NCBI RefSeq assembly: GCF_007748195.1
Contig: NZ_CP037920.1
Location: 4,353,800-4,417,799, forward strand
Origin: Gimesia aquarii
GTDB lineage: Bacteria; Planctomycetota; Planctomycetia; Planctomycetales; Planctomycetaceae
Length of the DNA: 64,000 nt
Direction of reading: 5' to 3'
Below the pieces are notes generated by a model. The model was not told the origin of the DNA, did no database searches, and saw nothing but the letters and a program-made list of their open reading frames with translations. Below are positions 37,792 to 45,738 of the stretch, one piece after another. The first letter of the stretch is position 1. Every line of letters begins with the position of its first letter. Both the position numbers and the translations under genes were made by a program.

Positions 37792-38583
37792 ATGATTTCA
37801 TTTTCGCAAGATACAATCATTAACGCCATTTCTACTCATCTTGATTCAATCCAATCGCTGTTAAATTGGGTCTTGTTGATTGCAATTCCGCTAGCATGGG
37901 CTGGTATTCATGGTTCAACAACAATTAAGACGAGTGTAATTGAAGTCCAAAGAAAATATGCATTCTATTTTGCTGGAGCATGCTTTCTCCTTGTGAATAT
38001 TGCCATTCTCGTAATGTTTCTTCGTCTTGCGGATTTGGTAGAAATGCTGGATAACGCCCACGTTGTTAAAGGAATATCTGAGATGGCATTACATTCATGG
38101 GCACTAAATCCTTTTAGCTTTTACGGTACAGATTTTGTATCACGACTACAGAGTTGTGCTGGATTTGGATTACTTATTGCCTGTTGGTGGATATGCTTCA
38201 CCGCACTCTCGACTCTAAGCGATGACAAAAAGAGTATTCAGTTCAATTTAATTGTATGGGTACTACTTATGCTAGGGCTAGCAGCAATGGGGGCAGTACA
38301 AATGGTTTTCAGTTCCATACTGGATCGTGTGAGTAATGTCGACATGAATTTATATGAAATACTTCAATCGACTGTTAGTGAAAGGTCACTTGCAGTTTTT
38401 GCAGGTGTTGGGGTCGGAGGCGGCATCTACTCGATTGCAATGAGTCTGAAGAAACAATTGACAGATATAAGTTCAAAGCAATCGTCGGAATCGACTAAAA
38501 AGACGCTTATTTCAAACTCTGCTACAGTACCAACGAAACAATCAATCGATGATACGAGTAAATTTCGAGAGGAAAGAAAGTAG
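37792..38583 (+). CDS. polytopic membrane protein, unknown
   Basis: A 263-residue protein with AGGA before the ATG. About four TM segments are visible: LLNWVLLIAIPLAWAGI, FYFAGACFLLVNIAILVMFL, SCAGFGLLIACWWICF and LIVWVLLMLGLAAMGAV, with a weaker fifth near AVFAGVGVGGGIYSI. The C-terminal tail is hydrophilic and Ser/Thr-rich. No domain is recognised. It is the single gene of its module between dif-like sites 3 and 4. Confidence 0.6.
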   Translation: MISFSQDTIINAISTHLDSIQSLLNWVLLIAIPLAWAGIHGSTTIKTSVIEVQRKYAFYFAGACFLLVNIAILVMFLRLADLVEMLDNAHVVKGISEMALHSWALNPFSFYGTDFVSRLQSCAGFGLLIACWWICFTALSTLSDDKKSIQFNLIVWVLLMLGLAAMGAVQMVFSSILDRVSNVDMNLYEILQSTVSERSLAVFAGVGVGGGIYSIAMSLKKQLTDISSKQSSESTKKTLISNSATVPTKQSIDDTSKFREERK

Positions 38584-38681
38584 TTCTTCAAGAGTCTCCA
38601 ATCGTAAATCAAAGTGGCAAATTTGGCAAAATATGTTCGTATGATTTATTATTGCCGGTCAAGATGGTTGAATCTCTTTTT

Positions 38682-38709
38682 TGACTCGAAGACATATATT
38701 TCCTGGTCA
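38682..38709. repeat. dif-like palindromic site 4 (degenerate)
   Basis: TGACTCGAAGA / CATATA / TTTCCTGGTCA. Spacing is right; the left arm has diverged. Forms a doublet with site 5. Confidence 0.45.
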
Positions 38710-38736
38710 CTTATCTTTTATGGGATCACTGTGATA

Positions 38737-38764
38737 TGACCGGGTAACGCTAATTACCCGGTCA
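38737..38764. repeat. dif-like palindromic site 5
   Basis: TGACCGGGTAA / CGCTAA / TTACCCGGTCA. Both 11-bp arms are perfect. Confidence 0.88.
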
Positions 38765-38938
38765 CTGTTCATATAGCTTTGCTAGAATACTATCTGTATG
38801 GCTCACATTATCTAGTCATCATACAGTAATCGCTTATGCCACAAGCTAACTGAAAATCTCTTAATTGAGTCGATAAACTATGGAGTATAATAAGAATTTT
38901 TTTATTCACAATTTTGTTCTATAGCAATCATAGTATTA

Positions 38939-39424
38939 TCAATCATATTCGTATTCAGAATGGTTAGGGTCGAACGCACTGGTTGGTGGTGAATCATCAT
39001 CACGATCCCGTGATAAAGATTTATTTAATTTGTAGACCGGAACTGCATTACCATTTGCGTCTGATCGATCAGTGCTCAGCCAATGTTGAGGATCCCATTG
39101 AAGTCTAGACCATTGGACATCGACATTGCCCTGCATGTTAACAGTCTTGATGGTAATAGCTGAAGGTAACCATGCATCGTTTCCGTAGATCTGGAGATAG
39201 AAGTACTCAATATCGTTAGTACGGTATCTGCGGGTCGGAAGAAACGTAAACGTGTCCGTACGCCCTCGTTCACGATCGTCTCTGTTTGGGTTGTCGAGGT
39301 TGAAGTTCTCAATACGCTCTCCACCTGAATTATATACCTTCAGTCTAACAGTGTCGTCAGTATTAGCACTTGGTACAGTGGACGTAGCAATAGCAATTTG
39401 ATATTCAGCGACCCTGGTCGTCAT
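38939..39424 (-). CDS. small beta-rich protein, PLAT/LH2-like
   Basis: ATG 39424 is preferred because GGAG lies 8 nt before it; the longer frame starts at a TTG. The product (161 aa) has no signal peptide. TDDTVRLKVYNSGGERIENF, FTFLPTRRYR, FYLQIYGNDAWLPSAITIK and HWLSTDRS follow the strand order of PLAT/LH2 domains, which bind lipids or protein partners and often sit in secreted enzymes. This is a pattern match by eye and could be another beta-sandwich. Single gene of its module. Confidence 0.5.
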   Translation of the reverse strand: MTTRVAEYQIAIATSTVPSANTDDTVRLKVYNSGGERIENFNLDNPNRDDRERGRTDTFTFLPTRRYRTNDIEYFYLQIYGNDAWLPSAITIKTVNMQGNVDVQWSRLQWDPQHWLSTDRSDANGNAVPVYKLNKSLSRDRDDDSPPTSAFDPNHSEYEYD

Positions 39425-39445
39425 GTCATTATCTCCAACAATCAA

Positions 39446-39794
39446 AGGGGAAAACTAGGCGACATTGATAGGATGTCCAACGAGAAGAAAGACTATTTGG
39501 TTGTGACAAACTCGCAAGACACGTGCTCAAGAGAACATTGTACGCAATTCTACATAGAGCTCAAGCGTATAAACACTTAATCAGTCATTATTTGTAGATT
39601 TAAAATCCTAGCTTTTTAGTCGGAGATTTCTCTTTTCCCAGCCAAAGTAGAATCGATTGGTTCAAATTAGAACGTGTTGGATGAACTCAGTTTATATCAG
39701 ACCCCGCAAAGCAGACGTTGGGAATTTGACCATCAAAATAACTGGTGTTTTATTCCTCTACTAACCGTACCTGTAAACGAGCACCAAATAAATG
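39446..39794. other. intergenic part of a module
   Basis: About 350 bp, A/T-rich, between the PLAT-like gene start and site 6. A short rightward frame here has no support. It presumably holds the promoter of the leftward PLAT-like gene. Confidence 0.4.
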
Positions 39795-39822
39795 AGACTA
39801 GGTAATAGCAATTACCCGGTTA
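39795..39822. repeat. dif-like palindromic site 6
   Basis: AGACTAGGTAA / TAGCAA / TTACCCGGTTA. Both arms carry changes at outer positions; inner TAA and TTA are intact. Confidence 0.65.
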
Positions 39823-39831
39823 TCCCGAAAA

Positions 39832-40296
39832 TCAATCTCGTACTGGTCCCGAAATTTTTGCACGGTGTTTGTGGTTTTTATACTTATTTTGGAGTTCCTT
39901 TAGGTCATTCTGGAGTTGTTCAATATCACTTGCTTGCTTATCAATTTTCTTTTGCATTTCATCTAGTATTTCCTTAAGCTCGCTACGCTCGTAAACACCA
40001 AATGACTGTTTTTGTGCCAATTTTATTGCACCGTCGCGAGCATGTGTCACGGTAGGATGTGGTTTTGCATTTTCGTGTGGTGTGAAGTGTGACGGAATTA
40101 CATCGGCTCTATACTTTTTTGCCCCATCCTTTACAGGGTAATATCCATAAACACGGACAACTGGATATAGCACACGATAACTCGTAATTAATTCTTCTTT
40201 CTCACTTCCAGTTGGGGCTTGAGATTGTGCATGAGCCATAGTGACAAGGACTACAATTAGACTGATCGTTGCGAATTGAGAAATCTTTGGGTTCAT
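39832..40296 (-). CDS. secreted protein with C-terminal coiled coil
   Basis: A 154-residue exported protein (signal peptide MNPKISQFATISLIVVLVTM, cleavage near AHA) with GGAG upstream. The mid part is ELITSYRVLYPVVRVYGYYP, then THARDGAIKLAQ, and the end is a heptad coiled coil (ELKEILDEMQKKIDKQ). The short motif HARDGA also occurs in the secreted gene at 44212. Function unknown. Confidence 0.55.
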   Translation of the reverse strand: MNPKISQFATISLIVVLVTMAHAQSQAPTGSEKEELITSYRVLYPVVRVYGYYPVKDGAKKYRADVIPSHFTPHENAKPHPTVTHARDGAIKLAQKQSFGVYERSELKEILDEMQKKIDKQASDIEQLQNDLKELQNKYKNHKHRAKISGPVRD

Positions 40297-40493
40297 AATT
40301 AACTCGCTCCATTTTGAAAATGTGGTATAGAAAGAAGGTAGTTTGAAATTCGCTATATAAGTGCATACATGGTATTGTACAAAAAGATGATTTCAAGAAG
40401 CACTTGCAATATTCATGTTCCCAATCATATGGTTGCGAAATAATCGATGCTTCAACAATTAGTAAGTCGGAATCCGGTGTATCAAACAATTAT

Positions 40494-40521
40494 TGATCGT
40501 GTAACGATGTTTTACTGGACA
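40494..40521. repeat. dif-like palindromic site 7
   Basis: TGATCGTGTAA / CGATGT / TTTACTGGACA. Forms a doublet with site 8, 59 bp apart start to start. Confidence 0.6.
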
Positions 40522-40552
40522 CTTTCTTTGGCAAGGTCTCAATACTAAAAAG

Positions 40553-40580
40553 TGTCCGGTAAATAATGTTTTACCGGACA
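40553..40580. repeat. dif-like palindromic site 8
   Basis: TGTCCGGTAAA / TAATGT / TTTACCGGACA. Perfect arms, extended outward by AAAAG/CTTTT, so it could also act as a terminator. Confidence 0.88.
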
Positions 40581-40706
40581 CTTTTATGCTTTAGGTAAAT
40601 AGAGTTGTTATCTTGACAATTGATCTTCCTATGACATGTATTGAAAAGAAAATCAATATTTCAATACAGTTTCAGAATAATTAAAAAGTTTGTTTCGAGG
40701 AAAATC

Positions 40707-41282
40707 ATGAAAGATTGGATACCGTTAATAACGGAACTGATTTGGCCAACTTTAATTGGATTTCTTATTTGGTGGAATAAAAAATGGTTTGTAGAATTTC
40801 TCGATATCATAAAGAAACGGGTAGAAGAAGGAGGAGAAATTCAGCTTGGGCCAGCAGGGTTCTCAGTTGGGAATGCCCCTCTTCTTCCAGCCAGCGTAAA
40901 TCCCGATGATATGATAGACGATGGTTCCGAGCTTGAGAACTCACAAGACACCATCCCTGATGAACCTAGTTCCAATGCTATTGCTGATAAGATTTTACTT
41001 TCTCATAGAACTGCTTTCTGGAAAATAAAGAATGGTAGAGCTTATTACAAAATATTCATAACAACACACGCGGATAATCAGGAGACGAAGTCTAAAATAC
41101 AAAAAGTCGTATATCATCTCCATCCAACATTTAAGAATCCTAGACGAGTGATATCGTCTGAAGAAAATGACTTTCTTCTTAAGACGAATGGCTGGGGAGA
41201 GTTTGTGGTAAGAGCTGAGGTTTATTTAGAAGATATAGACGAACCAGTAAAGCTCAATAGATACATTGATTTAAATCCCTAG
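40707..41282 (+). CDS. membrane-anchored pYEATS-like domain protein
   Basis: ATG 40707 has GAGG upstream and begins with a TM helix (ELIWPTLIGFLIWWNKKW); the upstream extension in this frame is unsupported. Residues about 75-190 resemble the prokaryotic YEATS fold: KIQKVVYHLHPTF, NPRRVIS and NGWGEFVVRAEVYL follow the YEATS core pattern (V-x-Y-x-LHPTF, GWGEF). Eukaryotic YEATS domains read acylated lysines; prokaryotic ones are predicted in conflict and signalling systems. An anchored reader in a cargo module suggests a sensor at the membrane. Read by eye. Confidence 0.6.
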   Translation: MKDWIPLITELIWPTLIGFLIWWNKKWFVEFLDIIKKRVEEGGEIQLGPAGFSVGNAPLLPASVNPDDMIDDGSELENSQDTIPDEPSSNAIADKILLSHRTAFWKIKNGRAYYKIFITTHADNQETKSKIQKVVYHLHPTFKNPRRVISSEENDFLLKTNGWGEFVVRAEVYLEDIDEPVKLNRYIDLNP

Positions 41283-41340
41283 AGTATGGAATACCGTCTA
41301 AAATATCACTGTTTTATACAAAACTATGACTCATGAAAAG

Positions 41341-41368
41341 TGTCCGGGTAACGGCTGTTACCAGGACA
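41341..41368. repeat. dif-like palindromic site 9
   Basis: TGTCCGGGTAA / CGGCTG / TTACCAGGACA. Its 6-bp centre is identical to that of site 25. It ends 23 bp before the DUF2513 start codon. Confidence 0.82.
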
Positions 41369-41391
41369 ATTGAACTTTGAAAGGAAAAATA

Positions 41392-41745
41392 GTGAAACGT
41401 GACATGGAGCTCATCCGAGAACTTATGCTTCAGCTGGAATCAGAAAAGTTACCTCTTCTTAGTGAACCGATCAAAGACTGGAATGTCGATCAGGTAAAGT
41501 ACCACAAGCGTCTGATACTAGATTCAAAATATGCGGAAGGAAAAAACCTCAGTACTTTTGAGCTCGAAGAATATCAATTGACTCGATTGACTAGCAAAGG
41601 TCATGATTTTGTTGATGCAGCTAGGGACAAAAATGTTTGGAAAACTTCCCTAAATAAAGTAATTGAAATGGGCGGAGGTGTTACGATCGCGATTTTACAT
41701 GACTATCTTGTCGCAACCATAAAAAAGAATTTGGGGCTTCCCTAA
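41392..41745 (+). CDS. DUF2513 family protein
   Basis: Start at GTG 41392 with AAGGAAA upstream; the protein then begins MKRDMELIRELMLQLE, the usual DUF2513 opening. It continues with HKRLILDSKYAEG and LTSKGHDFVDAARDKNVW, the family's winged-helix-like core. About 117 aa. DUF2513 proteins are common on phages and islands, with no proven role. The start lies only 23 bp after site 9, so its promoter must overlap or precede the site. Confidence 0.85.
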   Translation: MKRDMELIRELMLQLESEKLPLLSEPIKDWNVDQVKYHKRLILDSKYAEGKNLSTFELEEYQLTRLTSKGHDFVDAARDKNVWKTSLNKVIEMGGGVTIAILHDYLVATIKKNLGLP

Positions 41746-41786
41746 CACTATGCGATATAGACGAAGTTCCACGAAAAAACTCAAAG

Positions 41787-41814
41787 TGTCCGGGTAATGA
41801 GCATTACCCGGTCA
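41787..41814. repeat. dif-like palindromic site 10
   Basis: TGTCCGGGTAA / TGAGCA / TTACCCGGTCA. The right end supplies the TGA stop codon of the leftward gene at 41812. Confidence 0.87.
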
Positions 41815-42435
41815 CTCTTGCACTGCTCTAGTTGGATCTGTAGGCTTGAATTTTCCAAAAAATAAAAGAGAGAAGGAATCAGATTCCGCTTTCACAACTA
41901 TACTATCTAAACTTTGCCTCGAAAAAGTAATTGGTTTTTCTGAAAAAGCAAAATAAGCATAATCAACCGATTCAAATTCACCTGCAAAGGAAACTAGGTA
42001 CTCATTGTCTTTTGATCGTGGTCCAATTTCTTTAATTCCATATTTTGAACGGATACCCGTTACACCTTTGCTATTTTTTGATCCACCATCATAATTAAAC
42101 CATGCGGCGGCCGCTCTTCCATCCAAAGGAATCGATTTTAGTATAGAAGTAATCTCTTGCCCCTCTTTCCTAGCATCGTCTACAACTTTTTTCAGTTTAG
42201 AATCAACCTTTGCTTCTTCAACTCTTCTACGAATTTCATCATCTATATCGAATAACCCTTTAATACCAAAAAAAGCTCCGAGAAGGAGCATAAAAAAACT
42301 TCCGGAGAAGATAATCCACCCTTTACTAGCTAAAAGTTGACCATGCGTGTAGTCAACTTTTGAAATTTTTTCTTCTAGAACTTTCACACGATCAAGGATG
42401 GTATCAATATATTGGTTTTCAGTTTCAGAGTTCAT
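41812..42435 (-). CDS. single-pass membrane protein with coiled-coil segments
   Basis: A 207-residue protein with AAGGAAA before the ATG. Short N-terminal coiled coil (ILDRVKVLEEKISKVD), a TM helix (WIIFSGSFFMLLLGAFFG), a second coiled region (IRRRVEEAKVDSKLKKVV) and a beta-rich C-terminal part (YLVSFAGEFESVDYAYFAF). I do not recognise a family. Its stop codon lies inside dif-like site 10, as if the site had been joined to the 3' end. Confidence 0.6.
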   Translation of the reverse strand: MNSETENQYIDTILDRVKVLEEKISKVDYTHGQLLASKGWIIFSGSFFMLLLGAFFGIKGLFDIDDEIRRRVEEAKVDSKLKKVVDDARKEGQEITSILKSIPLDGRAAAAWFNYDGGSKNSKGVTGIRSKYGIKEIGPRSKDNEYLVSFAGEFESVDYAYFAFSEKPITFSRQSLDSIVVKAESDSFSLLFFGKFKPTDPTRAVQE

Positions 42436-42502
42436 ATTTATTTTCCTTGTAAGAATTTTTCGTATTATTTATATAAACGTACTCATCAAAATAATATTCA
42501 AA

Positions 42503-42530
42503 TGACCGGGTAATAGCCATTACCCGGTAA
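42503..42530. repeat. dif-like palindromic site 11
   Basis: TGACCGGGTAA / TAGCCA / TTACCCGGTAA. Only the outermost bases differ between arms. Confidence 0.85.
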
Positions 42531-42604
42531 ATATTTTAGAGGGTGTCTTTTAAAGGTCGCTCAAAAACGCATTTGAGAAAATGTTTGAGTTTATCGGATG
42601 AGTG

Positions 42605-42705
42605 CAAGAGTAACACCCAAAATCACCGGGTTGCCGCCAGCGATTCTCAGTTGACAATTCGGCCCGGACTGCAACTCCGGTGCATGGTGTTGTTATACTG
42701 CCCCG
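42605..42705 (-). repeat. attC-like imperfect hairpin downstream of the Mrr-like gene
   Basis: On the gene strand the region after the stop reads GTATAACAACACC ... GTGTTAC. Outer arms AACACC/GGTGTT (42612-42617 with 42686-42691) flank inner arms CACCGGGTTGC (42624-42634) and GCAACTCCGGTG (42671-42682), which pair except for one extra base at 42676. A bipartite imperfect stem with an extrahelical base and AAC/GTT-type ends, placed right after a stop codon, is the layout of integron attC sites. The end motifs do not fully match RYYYAAC/GTTRRRY. Confidence 0.4.
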
Positions 42706-43872
42706 TTAGTCCATTGAGTTGAAGTATACCGGATTTCCGTCCCACCGTTCGAATAACTTGTGGTCCGCATGGAAGTAGACCGTGTCATTGTATTCCGATT
42801 TTGAACGCGTGGCGCGCATTACATTGTCGGCATTGAGATTTTCTATTGACGTCGCAGTAGTGTCCGGAACAACGGTACCGACTTGTCCGTCGCCATCGAT
42901 GTGTTTGGATGGAAGATACATCAGTAGGGCTGCGTTCTTTGTTTCCTTGAGAATAATCGCAAAGCTGATGAGTGTGCAGTTATAGCCCCAACTGGCATAG
43001 ACGATTTGCTCGTTATCGTGATCCGTGAGTAGCGATGATACGTGGGATTGCGTGACAAGTTGTGATTTGTCACGAAGGATTCGAGTAGATGCTGTATTGC
43101 ACCATCTCTGAACATCACCCGAAGTCGCAAGCGTGATTCGCTGTTGCTGGCGATCCGCGAACTTCTTCGCGCTTGGCAGAAACCGTGACGTCGTAACGAA
43201 CAGGCCGCGATTCGCCCTCTCGTCCTCAACGACAGCACTAAGGGCGGCGACGGCCTCTAGATTGATTGCGCGACTCTCTGCATACCGCTTCGCTTGAACC
43301 AACGTTGTCACATCTCCGATTGCGTCTTTGTGATAGAGACGCAAGTCGACGCCACCATCTCCAGATCCCGGTCCGAGTGTGGAGAGGTAGCCGTTATTTC
43401 GAAATACAGAATCCAGCAGTCTTTCAAAATCGCGATGGTGTAAATCACGAAGACGTTCAGGCTTGGCTTGAAAGTACTCAAACAGTTCTTCGTAGAGGTC
43501 TCCATAGTCTTCCGCGACAAGTTTGCAAATCCATTGCCACTCGAAGAATTGCTGGTAGTGGGGAATGAGTTCATCGTTCGATGGGTAGAAGCACGCGGTA
43601 ACGTGGTCGTGTAGCTCGAAGTAGAATCCGGTATCATCGAAGAGTTCCGTGAACTCGTCTTCGAGTGCTGAGTCCGCATAGCCATTGATGATTTCAAAAA
43701 GAGGCCCTTCATATGTCATCACCAAGACGCACGGAATCTGGGTAGGTTCCATGTCAAAATGGGTCACCCAGTCGGTGAACGACGAGTCGTACCACAGGTC
43801 GCGTTCAGTCGCCCAATCAACAATGAGCTTTCGCAGATCTTCGAGTTTCTGTGTGAGTTCTGCGTCTGTCAT
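42706..43872 (-). CDS. Mrr-like restriction endonuclease-fold protein
   Basis: I start at ATG 43872 (388 aa, MTDAELTQKLEDL), since longer in-frame starts lie in a duplicated leader that also precedes an unrelated gene at 61340. The nuclease domain at about residues 165-255 shows HHRDFERLLDSVF, GSGDGGVDLRLY and TTLVQAKRYAESRAINLEAV: the E..GGxD..QxK pattern of Mrr-type PD-(D/E)xK nucleases. Flanking parts are unknown. It may cut modified DNA as an anti-phage enzyme. Base composition is richer in G/C than neighbouring genes, a sign of separate origin. Confidence 0.75.
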   Translation of the reverse strand: MTDAELTQKLEDLRKLIVDWATERDLWYDSSFTDWVTHFDMEPTQIPCVLVMTYEGPLFEIINGYADSALEDEFTELFDDTGFYFELHDHVTACFYPSNDELIPHYQQFFEWQWICKLVAEDYGDLYEELFEYFQAKPERLRDLHHRDFERLLDSVFRNNGYLSTLGPGSGDGGVDLRLYHKDAIGDVTTLVQAKRYAESRAINLEAVAALSAVVEDERANRGLFVTTSRFLPSAKKFADRQQQRITLATSGDVQRWCNTASTRILRDKSQLVTQSHVSSLLTDHDNEQIVYASWGYNCTLISFAIILKETKNAALLMYLPSKHIDGDGQVGTVVPDTTATSIENLNADNVMRATRSKSEYNDTVYFHADHKLFERWDGNPVYFNSMD

Positions 43873-43877
43873 TACAG

Positions 43878-44089
43878 CATAACTTGAATTAGACTGAATT
43901 ATTTCGGTATAAACCATTAAGGGTAGAATTAGTGAAATTCTGTTTAAACAGAGATGAATTGTCAAGATAAAATTGAGGAAGTTGCTATGATCAAAGGAAT
44001 TAGGTTGAATGACTTGAATTGGGAAAAGCGGAATTCTGAACGGCGATCTAAACTCATTCTCACGCCCTTCTCAATATGATTTAAATTAG
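43878..44089 (-). repeat. duplicated leader segment, copy 1
   Basis: About 210 bp nearly identical to 61947-62158. Both copies run from a dif-like site (12 or 27) to the motif GTTATG just before the start codon of a leftward gene, and the two sequences diverge exactly there. Contains a promoter and a short leader reading frame that includes TEIIQSNSSY. Confidence 0.85.
43937..43965 (-). promoter_or_regulatory. promoter in leader copy 1
   Basis: Leftward -35 TTGACA (43960-43965), 17-bp spacer, -10 CAGAAT (43937-43942). It lies about 65 bp upstream of the Mrr-like start codon. Confidence 0.6.
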
Positions 44090-44117
44090 TGTCTGGGTAA
44101 TAAGAGTTACCCAGACA
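44090..44117. repeat. dif-like palindromic site 12
   Basis: TGTCTGGGTAA / TAAGAG / TTACCCAGACA. Perfect arms. Doublet with site 13, 55 bp apart. Confidence 0.88.
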
Positions 44118-44144
44118 TCAGCCTGTGATCTCACAAAGGAATAA

Positions 44145-44172
44145 TGACCGGGTAACAGCTATTACCCGGACA
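44145..44172. repeat. dif-like palindromic site 13
   Basis: TGACCGGGTAA / CAGCTA / TTACCCGGACA. Confidence 0.86.
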
Positions 44173-44211
44173 ATTTAAATAGTCAACAGGAGAATAAATG
44201 GGGCAGCTTCA

Positions 44212-45474
44212 TCAACGAAGTGTGATGCGACGTAGCCTCGGAGTTACCTGCCAGAGTTCCCTGTCGTTTTTGACCATGTATAGTCTGCCATTTGCGAAAG
44301 CCAATTTCTTGCGTTCCGGACTAGTGTTGAGCACATCGTGAGGACTATGCTCGTCAAGAGGATTACGTATTCTCCATACGTGACCATTTTCAAGAGCGAC
44401 ATAAGGTTTGTTATTGTCATCTACTGCGATGCTTGTTGCAGAATATGGAAGCGAGTAACGTATTTTTCTCGGTTTGGCTTGCCAAAATTGTGTCCCATTC
44501 TTAATTCTGTAAACTTTATTCCGGTAATTGGCAGCCACGTGTGTAGTGCCAGGATTAGCTATTAACTTGAAATCATCTACGTTTTTTTTGCCTCCCCATC
44601 GAAATAGTTTTTCATTATCGACAATCATGTAAAGTCGATTAGTGTGAAGAATGGACTTCCTACCATTTGGTGCTGGGATTCGAATTATTTGAGGTTTTAC
44701 TTGAAAAAATTGGTTTCCACGCTTAACCATGTAGACCTTTCCATTAATTCCCGTTAACTGTTTTTCTTCCTTAGTCCATTTTTTGCCAGAATCGAAGATC
44801 GGTGTTGGCACTCCGTTCTTGAACTGCCACATCTGATACTTTTCCTTTACCATCAAGAGTCGATCTCCTCCGTTATAAAGGACCTTCTGTTCTTCAGATG
44901 AATCAATCGTTACCATTTCATTACCACCAGTATATCGTAGTACTTCCGAACCGTCTCTTAGCAAGTAAACAGCTTCATTCGTGCCAACAATACTAAGCTT
45001 TTCGGCAGTTTTGGGCACTCCACTGGTAGAAAGTCGGTAAACCACAAAGAAAATCCATGAACGGGGTGTTTCGGAATAAACATATTTATTGCCTTCTCGA
45101 TGCTTCACCCAAATTTGACCGTACGTATAAGGTTTTTCTCTACTGATATCGACTCCCACCTCCTTTGCTTCTTGGTCAATTCGATCTACGTCTTTTTTAA
45201 AGTCTTTACTCACACGCTTTATGGTTTCCATCCATAACGGGTTTCCATCTCTATCTGTAGCACCCATTGCCCCTAAACAAATCTCTGCTGTAGCGCGTGC
45301 TCCGTCTCTAGCATGAATTGTGCGTGAAAATCCCACATAGTAGTTGGGGTATCGATCCCGAATTCGCTGCTTTCCTTGTTTTTCTTTTTTACGATTGTAA
45401 TCGCGGACTTCATCGGCGAAACCATTGGGAATAATCGTAAAAACAAAAAGCATCGTAAAAATAAATCGCAACAT
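44212..45474 (-). CDS. secreted repeat protein with beta-propeller-like units
   Basis: A 420-residue exported protein (signal peptide MLRFIFTMLFVFTIIPNGF, cleavage near ADE). Residues about 30-130 are a unique domain with TIHARDGARATAEICLGAMG. From about 160 onward there are five or six units of about 40-50 residues, each with a hydrophobic strand and an aromatic core: KVYMVKRGNQFFQVKP, RLYMIVDNEKLFRWGG, KVYRIKNGTQFWQAKP, RLYMVKNDRELWQVTP. This suggests a propeller or solenoid. Ligand unknown. Sole gene between sites 13 and 14. Confidence 0.6.
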   Translation of the reverse strand: MLRFIFTMLFVFTIIPNGFADEVRDYNRKKEKQGKQRIRDRYPNYYVGFSRTIHARDGARATAEICLGAMGATDRDGNPLWMETIKRVSKDFKKDVDRIDQEAKEVGVDISREKPYTYGQIWVKHREGNKYVYSETPRSWIFFVVYRLSTSGVPKTAEKLSIVGTNEAVYLLRDGSEVLRYTGGNEMVTIDSSEEQKVLYNGGDRLLMVKEKYQMWQFKNGVPTPIFDSGKKWTKEEKQLTGINGKVYMVKRGNQFFQVKPQIIRIPAPNGRKSILHTNRLYMIVDNEKLFRWGGKKNVDDFKLIANPGTTHVAANYRNKVYRIKNGTQFWQAKPRKIRYSLPYSATSIAVDDNNKPYVALENGHVWRIRNPLDEHSPHDVLNTSPERKKLAFANGRLYMVKNDRELWQVTPRLRRITLR

Positions 45475-45552
45475 GGCATGATCCTTATGTTAAGATGATT
45501 TCTACTTTTTTAGTAGATAAATTTTGTCCTCAAGAAAAAGTAAAATGAAAAG

Positions 45553-45579
45553 TGTCTGGGAACGACTGTAACCCGGTCA
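45553..45579. repeat. dif-like palindromic site 14 (27 bp)
   Basis: TGTCTGGGAA / CGACTG / TAACCCGGTCA. One base has been lost from the left arm. Doublet with site 15, 50 bp apart. Confidence 0.7.
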
Positions 45580-45602
45580 TAATCAAAAGATCGCATAAAA
45601 AG

Positions 45603-45630
45603 TGACCGGATAGAAATAGTTACCCGGACA
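45603..45630. repeat. dif-like palindromic site 15
   Basis: TGACCGGATAG / AAATAG / TTACCCGGACA. The right arm is good; the left arm has two changes at the inner end. Confidence 0.72.
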
Positions 45631-45738
45631 CTTAGAATACTTGAGAGATTTGAGATGGAATCGAATTATTCGTTCTAATCAATAGATAAAGTTCCCATTC
45701 TTGTTCGCCATGTATGTAGACAACTTGTCAACATGGTA

